Position numbers and translations under genes: made by a program
Shown here: positions 26,600 through 34,514 of the stretch, piece by piece
Numbering within the stretch: the first letter of the stretch is position 1
Layout: each line of letters begins with the position of its first letter
Notes under the pieces: model-generated
The model's input: the letters and a program-made list of their open reading frames with translations, nothing else
Database searches by the model: none
What the model was told of the DNA's origin: nothing
From: Tunturibacter empetritectus
Lineage (GTDB): Bacteria; Acidobacteriota; Terriglobia; Terriglobales; Acidobacteriaceae
Length of the DNA stretch: 64,000 nt
Assembly (NCBI RefSeq): GCF_040358985.1
Contig: NZ_CP132932.1
Span: 4,712,001 to 4,776,000, forward strand
Direction of reading: 5' to 3'

Positions 26600-26938
26600 T
26601 TAAAAACGAAAGTTCAAGACGTAATCCATATTTTGCGGCTTGCCTAGAAAGGAGCCGGCGACAAACTCGGCCTGTTGGGCAGCGGCGGTGGCGGCATCGG
26701 CCAGCGTGGCATCATCCCCAATCTCTACTCGGATGTCGCCTACTTTGCCGTCCTCGAGGACATCGACGATGAGACGGACTTGGCCGTGGGTTCTGTGGCA
26801 GGGCTTCCCTGCCCTGCAATCCGGGGGTGGCATGCTGATCAGCCTGGGCGGTGTGATCGAGGGTCTGCTTTGGGCGTGCAGCTGCAGGAGCACGGGCGCT
26901 CCGAGAAAAAGCGGAAGAAGGGCCCAGACTGTACGCAT
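26600..26938 (-). CDS. Small exported TonB C-terminal-like protein
   Basis: Protein of 112 residues with signal peptide (WALLPLFLGAPVLLQLHAQ) and a single domain resembling the TonB C-terminal fold: GQVRLIVDVLEDGKVGDIRV, then a helix LADAATAAAQQAEF and a final strand YVLNFRF. It lacks the Pro-rich spacer and membrane anchor of energy-transducing TonB, so it is probably a periplasmic relative rather than an energiser. Assignment rests on fold-like pattern only. Confidence 0.6.
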   Translation of the reverse strand: MRTVWALLPLFLGAPVLLQLHAQSRPSITPPRLISMPPPDCRAGKPCHRTHGQVRLIVDVLEDGKVGDIRVEIGDDATLADAATAAAQQAEFVAGSFLGKPQNMDYVLNFRF

Positions 26939-27025
26939 AAGCTAAATACTCTCACGAGTTGGTGAGGGCGTAACCTCAATCTTTTTTGCGATTCGGGCTT
27001 GCTTCGCATCGGGCGATGATCTTGC

Positions 27026-27811
27026 TTAAACGGTGATTACACGGACCTGCTTTCGCTGGAAGGCTTCAACGAGTTCGGGGTCGACGCTGTCGTCGGTGAT
27101 GATGGTGTGCAGGTCGCTTGTGGCGCAGACTTTGACCGAGGTGAAGATGCCGAGTTTACTGGCGTCCGCGACGGCGATGACCTGCTTGGAATGTCTGACC
27201 ATCTCGCCTAGAACCAGCGCTTCGTCGGATTCGATGACGGTCAGACCGTGGTCGGGGTGAATTCCGCATGCGCCCATGAAGACCTTGTCGAAGAAGAGCC
27301 GCTGCAGGGAGTCGAAGGCGGTTGCGCCGACCATGGAGAACGCGCCGGGCCAGCGGATGGAGCCTCCAGTGAGGGTGACGCGGGCGTTGGGGAGGCTGGA
27401 GAACTCCATGCCGATATTGACCGCGTTGGTGACGATGTGGATGCCCTCGCGATGGCGGAGGCTGCGGGCTACCTGGGTGGTGGTGGTGCCGGGTGAGAGC
27501 GCGATGGTGTCGCCTTCGTTGACCATCTCGGCGGCGGCGATGGCGATTCGCCGTTTCTCGTTCGCGAAACGCTCTTCGCGCAGAGGAAAGGCGGCATCGA
27601 ACCGGAATGGCTCGTAGGTCATCTTTCCGGCCAGCTCGACGCCGCCGTGGGTGCGGTTTACCAGGCCGCGCTGGGCCAGTTTGATGAGGTCCCGGCGGAC
27701 GCTGGCCGGAGAGGCGTCGATGGTAACGGCCAAGTCTTCAACGCAGCTTTGGCCCTTCTGCAGCAGGAGATGAAGTATCTGGTTTGCGCGATCCTGGGTC
27801 TTCTGGGCCAT
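27026..27811 (-). CDS. DeoR family transcriptional regulator
   Basis: Repressor of 261 residues. N-terminal winged helix: RANQILHLLLQKGQSCVEDLAVTIDASPASVRRDLIKLAQRGLVNRTHGG (about 8-57), the DeoR signature. C-terminal sugar-phosphate sensing domain: IALSPGTTTTQVARSL (ligand loop), NIGMEFS, LTGGSIR, MGACGIHPDHGLTV and VADASKLG. These regulators usually sense a phosphorylated sugar. It is divergent from a large TonB-dependent receptor and, beyond it, a sugar kinase, so it likely controls that uptake locus. The divergent spacer is 256 bases. Confidence 0.9.
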   Translation of the reverse strand: MAQKTQDRANQILHLLLQKGQSCVEDLAVTIDASPASVRRDLIKLAQRGLVNRTHGGVELAGKMTYEPFRFDAAFPLREERFANEKRRIAIAAAEMVNEGDTIALSPGTTTTQVARSLRHREGIHIVTNAVNIGMEFSSLPNARVTLTGGSIRWPGAFSMVGATAFDSLQRLFFDKVFMGACGIHPDHGLTVIESDEALVLGEMVRHSKQVIAVADASKLGIFTSVKVCATSDLHTIITDDSVDPELVEAFQRKQVRVITV

Positions 27812-27923
27812 GTCTCGTCCATTCTAATCACGCTTAAGTCTGCAGACGGGCTGGATTTCGGCAGATTGGTGCTTTCATTTTGAGTATATGAACTGATTTT
27901 CTTCAGAATTATGAAAAGTAATG

Positions 27924-27953
27924 TTGACAAATGTTTCCATAGATTTCTATTCT
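27924..27953 (+). promoter_or_regulatory. Candidate promoter of the Oar-like receptor gene
   Basis: TTGACA (27924-27929), an 18-base spacer, TATTCT (27948-27953), about 115 bases before the receptor start, in the spacer shared with the DeoR gene. Only motif evidence. Confidence 0.5.
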
Positions 27954-28067
27954 CTAGCAACAATTTGATTCTTCCTGACCGCAATGAACGGATCTTCGGC
28001 CTCAGATAGCCGTTGTCCGCTGCGCGGATCCCTCCCATGTCCTACAGACACCCTGGAGTTGTTCAAA

Positions 28068-31000
28068 ATGATGAAAGCAGCGCAAAAGATGAAATTTCTC
28101 AAATGTATCTCCGGGGCCGTGATCGTTATGGCCGCGCTGTTCTGTACGCAAAGCCTGCTAGCTCAGACCGTCACTGGGACGATCACTGGCGTGATAACGG
28201 ACCCGAGCGGCGCCGTCATTGCCGGGGCGAGCATTGTGGCGCACAACACGGATACGGGTGTGGACTCGAGTGTGACAACAAATTCGGCTGGGCTGTATCG
28301 AGTTCAGTTTCTGCCGATCGGCCGCTATGAGGTATTGGTTGATGCGAAGGGCTTCAATAAAGAGACGATCCCGGCGTTTCAGCTCGAGGTCCTGCAGACG
28401 GTCACCTTCAACGTCAAGCTGTCGCTGGGAGCTTCTTCGGAGGTGGTGAATGTGTCTGAGGCGGCTCCGATTCTGAACACCAATGACGCTACGCTGAGCG
28501 GAACCTTCACCACGAATACGATTGAGAACTTTCCCCTGAACGGCCTCGACTTCTCCGCGCTGACGCTTTATGTGCCAGGTGCTGTGAGCAGCGTAGGAAC
28601 CTCGGGCACGACCGGCATCGAGCGCAGCACCTTCTACACCGACTCGGTGAATCTCAACGGGAATCGCGCTCAGGCGAATAACTACACGCTCGACGGCATC
28701 GATCTCAACGAGAGCTTTAATAATCTGATCGCTTACAGTCCTGCGCCGGAGTCGCTGCAGGAGCTTAAGGTAATTACCGCAAACTCCCCTGCGGACTACG
28801 GCAACGTCAATGGAGCGGGCGTGATCAGCGTGCTGAAGAGCGGAACCAATCAGTTCCATGGCTCGGCTTATGGTTACGTTCAGGACTCCAAGACCAACGC
28901 GAACTCCTGGACGAACAATCACGCGACGCGGGATCAGATTATCCCGATCAATCCGTTCACCCAGTCTCAGTTTGGGGGCACCCTGGGTGGTCCCATCAAG
29001 CGAGATAAACTCTTCTTCTTCTTCGACTACCTTGGATCGCGCCGGCATAGCGGGGGCCTCTCCCGAAATAGCGTCTTCACCCAGGCCATGCGGAACGGGG
29101 ACTTCTCCGCGCTTCTCACCCATGGCAATACGCAACTCTACGATCCGGAGAACAACTTTGCGCTTTACGCCGGGAACCTGGGTGTACCGATCCTGAATCC
29201 GGTTGCGAAGTATCTCTTCGCTCATCCGAATCTTTACCCGCTTCCCAATACGACTCCGTCGGACGGCATCATCAACAACGACCTTACGGGACCGTCAAGG
29301 ACCTACATGGCCAACAACCAGGGGGATATCAAGATCGAGTACGATCCGCGCTCTTCGGACAAGATTACGGGATTCTTTTCCATCTCCACGGCCTACGATG
29401 GTTCGACTTCGGTTCTGCCGATCTCCTTCCCCGGAACCAGCGTCTACCCCACTAAGGTGACGGGCGCGAACTGGGTCCACATCTTCTCGCCGGCGATCGT
29501 GAACTCGGCGCGTATCGGTTATACCCGCGTCAGCTGGAGTAAAGGCTTGCCGGTCGACACGACGGGTGTGTTCGGGACTAACGGCAATGCTGTTGTTGGC
29601 ATTACGTTTCCCAATCAGGCTTACCAAGGGTTCACAGCCCAGGGTCTTTCAGGTAACAACGACGCGGGGTTCACAACTCTCGGAAACAATGCGAGCAACA
29701 ATGGCAGTCTTGTCGACAACACCTACAGCTACATCGACAACCTTACATGGCAGCGCGGAAGGCATACGCTCAGTCTTGGCGTTCAAGCCATCCGGTATCA
29801 GAATAACTATCCGACCAGCAACAACAATGGCTTTCTGGGTTCACTTGGCTACACCGGATCCTTCACCAGTAATCCCTCTTCAACAAACCCTGCCGGCCTC
29901 GGTGGCTACAGCGGTGCGGACTTTGTACTCGATCGCGTGAGTTCAGCGTCGGCCACCCTGGCCAGCGTGAACGTTGGACAGAGACAATGGCGCGCTGCCG
30001 GGTATATCAACGACGACTTCAAGGCGCTGCCGAATCTCACACTAAATATCGGTCTGCGTTACGAGTACGACCAGCCGTGGGTGGAGTCCAATGACAAGAC
30101 CGGCAATATCGATGTTGCAACGGGCCAGGTGATCTACGCCGGCCATATTCCGGCCGGTGCACCAGCTGGTTCAGGATTGTGCAGCAACCATGCCTGCTAC
30201 GACGCCAACTACCGGCAACTGACTCCGCGACTCGGGTTCGCCTACCAGGCAAACGACCGCTTCGTCGTTCGGGGTGGATACGGCGCGACCAGCTTCTTTG
30301 AGGGCAACTCTTCCAACCAGCGTCTCACCTCCATCACTCCCTTTATCCAGGCCGTCAATGTCAACGTCGTCACGCCGACGCCCGGGAATCCAGGTAGCCC
30401 GCGTACCGCAGAGCAGGGTTTCGCCAGCGGCACGGTCGCCTTTGGCGGTACCTTCAACGTCTACCCGAAGGACATTCAGCCTGCCTATGTTCAGGAGTGG
30501 AACCTCACCCTTGAGTACGCGGTGAGCCGTACTCTGTCGCTTCAGGTAGGATATCTTGGCGAACAGGGACAGCACATCGAAGACTACGGCAATCTCAATC
30601 AATACCTGGTCAATGGAGATCAGACCACTGCTCCCTACTACAACAATCCTTTTATCGGCATTAACGCCATCGACCCTTCGGTGAGCATCGGCTCCGGCTC
30701 GCTGCTTATCACCGAGTCTCGTGCAGCGTCGAACTACCAGGCGCTCCAGACGGTGCTTCGTCAGCGCACCAGCCACGGACTGGAGTTTACGCTGAACTAC
30801 ACCTATGCCAAGGCACTGACCAATAGCGCGGGCAACTATCCTGTGAATAGCTCCGGGGCTTCCAACTTCGGACAGGGCGCGTTTCAAAATTACTACGACA
30901 GCGCTGCAGACTGGGGACCGGCAGCCTATGACGTAAAACATAATGTTAGCGGCACAGGAGTCTATGCGCTGCCGTTCGGGCGCGGAAAACAATACCTCTC

Positions 31001-31547
31001 CGGCATCAACCGCTGGGCCGACGAAGCGATCGGGGGATGGAAGCTCTCGGTAGCCGGCGTGGTGTATTCGGGCTTCCCTGGGACTACCAACGGTCCTGGC
31101 AACAACTCGAACAGCTACGGAAATTCGCGCCCGAATCAGTATCGGAAGTTGAAGATCGTTCATCGCAGCATCGACAACTGGTTCGGAACCGACCCCTCCG
31201 CGATACCTTGTACGACGCCCGGTGTCGACAACGGCGTGTGCGCCTTCGGAGTGCCTGCTCCCAACACCTTTGGCACTGCACGGAACGGCAATATCCGCAG
31301 TCCGGGGTATCTGAATGTGGACATGTCGGCCTTCAAGGACTTTCACACGTTTCGTGAACAGACTCTTGGCTTCCGGTTCGATGCGTTCAACGCGTTCAAC
31401 ATCGTCAGCTACGGCAATCCGGGTACGAATATCAACGATGCGGCCAACTTCGGCAATATCTCGAACCAGGGCACAGCCAATGGTATTCAACAATCCGTGC
31501 GATCTTCAGAACGGCATCTGCAGTTCTCAGCGAACTACCGGTTCTAA
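28068..31547 (+). CDS. Oar-like TonB-dependent receptor with carboxypeptidase-regulatory N-domain
   Basis: Large outer-membrane receptor, 1159 residues from ATG 28068 (GGAG nine bases upstream; the frame extends to 27984 without signal-like sequence). Signal peptide around AVIVMAALFCTQSLLAQ, then a CarboxypepD_reg domain (GTITGVITDPSGAVIAGASIV to about 115), then a plug region (NGLDFSALTLYVPG, NGNRAQANNYTLDGIDLNE, VLKSGTNQFHGSAYG), then a long barrel ending LQFSANYRF. This is the family expanded in Acidobacteriota for glycan or peptide uptake. The divergent DeoR and downstream kinase suggest a sugar substrate. Confidence 0.88.
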   Translation: MMKAAQKMKFLKCISGAVIVMAALFCTQSLLAQTVTGTITGVITDPSGAVIAGASIVAHNTDTGVDSSVTTNSAGLYRVQFLPIGRYEVLVDAKGFNKETIPAFQLEVLQTVTFNVKLSLGASSEVVNVSEAAPILNTNDATLSGTFTTNTIENFPLNGLDFSALTLYVPGAVSSVGTSGTTGIERSTFYTDSVNLNGNRAQANNYTLDGIDLNESFNNLIAYSPAPESLQELKVITANSPADYGNVNGAGVISVLKSGTNQFHGSAYGYVQDSKTNANSWTNNHATRDQIIPINPFTQSQFGGTLGGPIKRDKLFFFFDYLGSRRHSGGLSRNSVFTQAMRNGDFSALLTHGNTQLYDPENNFALYAGNLGVPILNPVAKYLFAHPNLYPLPNTTPSDGIINNDLTGPSRTYMANNQGDIKIEYDPRSSDKITGFFSISTAYDGSTSVLPISFPGTSVYPTKVTGANWVHIFSPAIVNSARIGYTRVSWSKGLPVDTTGVFGTNGNAVVGITFPNQAYQGFTAQGLSGNNDAGFTTLGNNASNNGSLVDNTYSYIDNLTWQRGRHTLSLGVQAIRYQNNYPTSNNNGFLGSLGYTGSFTSNPSSTNPAGLGGYSGADFVLDRVSSASATLASVNVGQRQWRAAGYINDDFKALPNLTLNIGLRYEYDQPWVESNDKTGNIDVATGQVIYAGHIPAGAPAGSGLCSNHACYDANYRQLTPRLGFAYQANDRFVVRGGYGATSFFEGNSSNQRLTSITPFIQAVNVNVVTPTPGNPGSPRTAEQGFASGTVAFGGTFNVYPKDIQPAYVQEWNLTLEYAVSRTLSLQVGYLGEQGQHIEDYGNLNQYLVNGDQTTAPYYNNPFIGINAIDPSVSIGSGSLLITESRAASNYQALQTVLRQRTSHGLEFTLNYTYAKALTNSAGNYPVNSSGASNFGQGAFQNYYDSAADWGPAAYDVKHNVSGTGVYALPFGRGKQYLSGINRWADEAIGGWKLSVAGVVYSGFPGTTNGPGNNSNSYGNSRPNQYRKLKIVHRSIDNWFGTDPSAIPCTTPGVDNGVCAFGVPAPNTFGTARNGNIRSPGYLNVDMSAFKDFHTFREQTLGFRFDAFNAFNIVSYGNPGTNINDAANFGNISNQGTANGIQQSVRSSERHLQFSANYRF

Positions 31548-31591
31548 CGCTACTTTTTATAGAAGCATCAGGCTGCAGTATTCGCCATGAT

Positions 31592-31623
31592 GACAAGGGC
31601 GGGGCTTAGGCTCTGCCCTTGTC
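31592..31623 (+). other. Strong hairpin between receptor and kinase genes
   Basis: Inverted repeat GACAAGGGC (31592-31600) and GCCCTTGTC (31615-31623) with a 14-base loop, no T-run after it. It could stabilise the 3' end of the receptor mRNA or attenuate readthrough into the kinase. It overlaps the N-terminal extension of the kinase frame, which supports the downstream TTG start. Confidence 0.7.
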
Positions 31624-31742
31624 TGCTGAGGCACGGCTCTCCTGAGGTCGCCGCACACTTTATTGCGACACTGTCTCAGGTAGAACCAATATGCTGTCTT
31701 CTGTTGTTACTATTTTTTGAAGTAGAGAGACGAGGAAGACGC

Positions 31743-32684
31743 TTGGCGTTTTATCTGGCACTGGATCTGGGCGGCACGAAGACGGAGTATGTACTGGCAG
31801 ATGAGACCCGCGAACTGGCGCGAGTGCGGGGCGGCACCATCAAACGTATGCGCACCGACGCGAATACTGCGGCGCAGAATCTGGATAAGGCACTTGCGGA
31901 GTTGACCTCGATAACCGGCGTGTCGATGAGATCGGTCACACGCAGTTGTGTTGGTGCGGCCGGCATCACGGTGGCGCTGGTGACCGACTGGATACGGGAG
32001 GCCTTTGCGGAGCGCGTGGGCGGCTCGCTGGTCCTGGTTGGGGATGTGGAGATTGCGCTCGATGCCGCGTTCTTTGGCGGACCGGGGGTGCTGGTAATGG
32101 CTGGCACGGGCTCGAACGTCGCCGGGCGTTTTCTATCGGGGAATCTGACGACTGCCGGAGGTTGGGGACCGGCGCTGGCCGATCAGGGCTCCGGCAACCG
32201 GATCGGGCACCAGGCGCTGCGCGATACCTTTTTTGCTATCGACGAAGGCCGTACGACCACCCTGCTGCCGACGATTCTTGAGCTATGGCAGTTGCCTGAT
32301 CTCGATTCGCTGATCGGATATGCTAACCAGATCCCTGCTCCGGACTTTACTCGCTTGGCTCCCCTGGTGGTGAGGTGCGCGGCGGAGGGAGACGCTGTGG
32401 CACAGAACGTTCTTCAGCGCGAAGCAGAGGAGCTGGCCCACCTTGCTCATCTGGTCATCGAGCGCCTGCAGCGTGACGCATCAGAAGGCCGTCCGGGATG
32501 GGTTCCCGACCTTGCGTTCACCGGAAGCATCCTTGAACATGTCGCGCCGATTCGTGATGGGATCGTTCAAGCCCTGCAACGCCGGTACCCTTCTTTGAAG
32601 GTTCTGCCCGGCTCTGTTGATCCCATCCTGGGTGCGCTGTGGCGGGCTCGGATTGGAGAACTGCTGAAAGCTGGAGGGGCTTAG
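31743..32684 (+). CDS. BadF/BadG/BcrA/BcrD-type N-acetylglucosamine kinase-like protein
   Basis: Actin-fold sugar kinase of 313 residues. The frame is open from 31587, but the conserved start LAFYLALDLGGTKTEYVLAD lies at TTG 31743, preceded by GAGGAAG. Phosphate loops: DLGGTKTEYV (phosphate 1) and VMAGTGSNVAGR (phosphate 2); a further glycine-rich stretch is WGPALADQGSGNRIG. Characterised relatives phosphorylate N-acetylglucosamine or related amino sugars with ATP. Following the receptor and the DeoR regulator, it probably catalyses the first intracellular step for the imported sugar. Confidence 0.8.
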   Translation: MAFYLALDLGGTKTEYVLADETRELARVRGGTIKRMRTDANTAAQNLDKALAELTSITGVSMRSVTRSCVGAAGITVALVTDWIREAFAERVGGSLVLVGDVEIALDAAFFGGPGVLVMAGTGSNVAGRFLSGNLTTAGGWGPALADQGSGNRIGHQALRDTFFAIDEGRTTTLLPTILELWQLPDLDSLIGYANQIPAPDFTRLAPLVVRCAAEGDAVAQNVLQREAEELAHLAHLVIERLQRDASEGRPGWVPDLAFTGSILEHVAPIRDGIVQALQRRYPSLKVLPGSVDPILGALWRARIGELLKAGGA

Positions 32685-32906
32685 GAGATGCCTAACTTCG
32701 ACTGGGGTCGAAGGTGACTTTAACCCTCTCGGTCTTTATTTCTCATAATTCTGATTGTTTGACGCTGAAATTTCCACTTTATGAATTTATCCTGTATATA
32801 AGGAAGGGCTATTCGGTAGAACGCCGTCGGCAAGATGGCCGGGCTAGCCTCTGTTCAATGATCAGAAAGCAAGGATCAGAAAAGCTCCTGTGGTTCGTGT
32901 GAGTTG

Positions 32907-33653
32907 ATGCGCAAGATTATCTTCGAACTTTGTGCTGAAAGTCTTCAGGCTTGTCTCGCCGCGCGCGAAGGCGGGGCTGATCGGATTGAACTATGCACTG
33001 CCCTCAGCGAAGGCGGGCTTACTCCGAGTCATGGTCTGACACGCGCAGCGGTCCTTCGCAGCGGACTTCCCGTGCATGTTCTCTTGCGGCCTCGAAGCGG
33101 CGACTTCGACTATACGGACGATGAGTTCGCGGTCATGCGGGAGGATCTGCTTCACGCGCGCAGTCTCGGAGCGAGTGGCTTTGTGCTTGGCATCCTTCGT
33201 ACGGACGGCACGGTGGACTTGGAGCGGACGCGCGAACTAGTGGAGTTGGCTGCACCGCTCGAGGTCACCTTTCATCGCGCCTTTGATTACACCAACTCGC
33301 TGGAGCAGGCTCTGGAAGACGTGATCGCGACCGGCTGCAGACGTGTTCTCACCTCTGGGGGCGAGCCTGATGTGCTGTCGGGAGCGGATAAGCTGGCGCG
33401 GCTGGTGAAAGTTGCTGACGGAAGAATTGATATCGCTGTAGGCGGCGGTCTGCGTGTTAAGGATGCAAAGGCCCTGGCTCGAGCGACAGGCGCCAGCCAC
33501 TTTCATGGTTCTCTGCGTCGCAGCGAAGCCGGCAGGATGCAACACGAGCGTCGCTGGGTGCTGGAGGATGCAGATTCGCTCGATGGCACCTCGCGCTTCG
33601 TGGTGGACTCGGCTGATGTGCTGACCATGATCGAGAACCTGCGAAGCGCCTGA
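32907..33653 (+). CDS. cutC: Copper homeostasis protein CutC family
   Basis: TIM-barrel protein of 248 residues. Family landmarks: FELCAESLQACLAAREGGADRIELCTALSEGGLTPS (about 5-40), VHVLLRPRSGDFDYTDDEF, GASGFVLGIL, VTFHRAFDYTNS, RRVLTSGGEP and IDIAVGGGLRV. A TTG just before the ATG is an alternative start. CutC was named for copper tolerance in E. coli, but its biochemical role is unsettled. The copper resistance cluster begins 0.6 kb downstream; whether the proximity is meaningful is unclear, since it also follows the sugar kinase by 222 bases. Confidence 0.88.
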   Translation: MRKIIFELCAESLQACLAAREGGADRIELCTALSEGGLTPSHGLTRAAVLRSGLPVHVLLRPRSGDFDYTDDEFAVMREDLLHARSLGASGFVLGILRTDGTVDLERTRELVELAAPLEVTFHRAFDYTNSLEQALEDVIATGCRRVLTSGGEPDVLSGADKLARLVKVADGRIDIAVGGGLRVKDAKALARATGASHFHGSLRRSEAGRMQHERRWVLEDADSLDGTSRFVVDSADVLTMIENLRSA

Positions 33654-33694
33654 TTTTCGGAGCGCGTTTGATAGTTTGTAATCCGCGAACGGCT

Positions 33695-33922
33695 TTAGTC
33701 CGGGATGCCCTTGGTTTCGCAGATGGGGCAGCCGCGCCTATGCTCGATGAGAATCTCCCTCGCCGCGGCCTGTTCGCGCTTTGCTGTCTGAAGCCTTGCG
33801 GTGCGCACGGCGGCCGGCGACGCGTTTGGAGAAGAGCTCTTTAAATCCTCTTCGGCGGCTAAACGCGTCTTTGTGGCTTCTTCGTAATGCCGTTCTGTTC
33901 TGTAGCACTCGGGGTTTGACAT
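33695..33922 (-). CDS. Hypothetical small protein with C-terminal CPIC motif
   Basis: 75 residues, mostly a charged alpha-helix (EEATKTRLAAEEDLKS, ARLQTAKREQAAAREILIEHR) ending in RGCPICETKGIPD. The CxxC pair could bind zinc but only two Cys are there, plus H and C elsewhere. An AAGG sequence lies about ten bases before the ATG. Codon pattern is compatible with coding, but family is not recognised. It is convergent with cutC. Confidence 0.5.
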   Translation of the reverse strand: MSNPECYRTERHYEEATKTRLAAEEDLKSSSPNASPAAVRTARLQTAKREQAAAREILIEHRRGCPICETKGIPD

Positions 33923-34056
33923 GGCACAAAAACCTTATCAGGCTTCGTAACGCTTAGTCGTTAATGGCACAAACTAAAAGACGCGCTGCCGCTCTCAACA
34001 CCTCAGAGGACAGCAGGGTGTTCTTTTGGCTTTGCCGATAAGTTTAGAAGATGGGC

Positions 34057-34133
<77 letters not shown>

Positions 34134-34203
34134 ATTGAAGTTCTTTGGGACCTAACTCAGTGTATGGGAGCGGCGGGCTGGATGCAATGTATGGCGCCTG
34201 ATA

Positions 34204-34257
34204 TTCATTTCACCTTCTGTAAAAAGCTATAATTTTTTTAATACCCCCAGGGGGTAT
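34204..34257 (+). promoter_or_regulatory. Promoter and CsoR-type operator of the copper operon
   Basis: TTCATT (34204-34209), 18-base spacer, TATAAT (34228-34233). Immediately downstream, at 34241-34257, is the perfect palindrome ATACCCCCAGGGGGTAT, the G/C-tract dyad that CsoR repressors bind. The repressor gene is the third gene of the same operon, implying autoregulation and copper induction. The chaperone start is 30 bases further. Confidence 0.85.
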
Positions 34258-34287
34258 TTTGCATCTAACCTGAAAAGGAGAGATTTC

Positions 34288-34500
34288 ATGCAGGAAGCGC
34301 TTGAGTTGTCGATTGAAGGAATGCATTGCGGAGCTTGTGTTCGGAGGGTGACGGATGCTCTCGGAAGGATCGACGGAGTTGAGGTGAGTTCAGTCGAGGT
34401 TGGATTGGCCACGGTGACATTCGATCCGGAGCGGGTTGCAGCGGAGAAGATCGCCGATGCGGTCCATCGGGTCGGATTTACGGTACGCAGCGAGAAGTAA
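34288..34500 (+). CDS. copZ: Heavy-metal-associated domain copper chaperone (CopZ-like)
   Basis: A 70-residue ferredoxin-like HMA domain. The metal site is GMHCGAC (C14 and C17), followed by VRRVTDALGRIDGVEVSSVEVGLATVTFDPE. It would carry Cu(I) to the ATPase encoded 14 bases downstream. A GGAGAG ribosome-binding site precedes the ATG. First gene of the CsoR-controlled operon. Confidence 0.9.
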   Translation: MQEALELSIEGMHCGACVRRVTDALGRIDGVEVSSVEVGLATVTFDPERVAAEKIADAVHRVGFTVRSEK

Positions 34501-34514
34501 CAAGGGAGGAAGCG

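Noticed and set aside
26780..26815. Hairpin GGCAGGG...CCCTGCC
   Set aside because: Lies within the coding part of the TonB-like gene and has no T-run; likely chance in GC-rich DNA.
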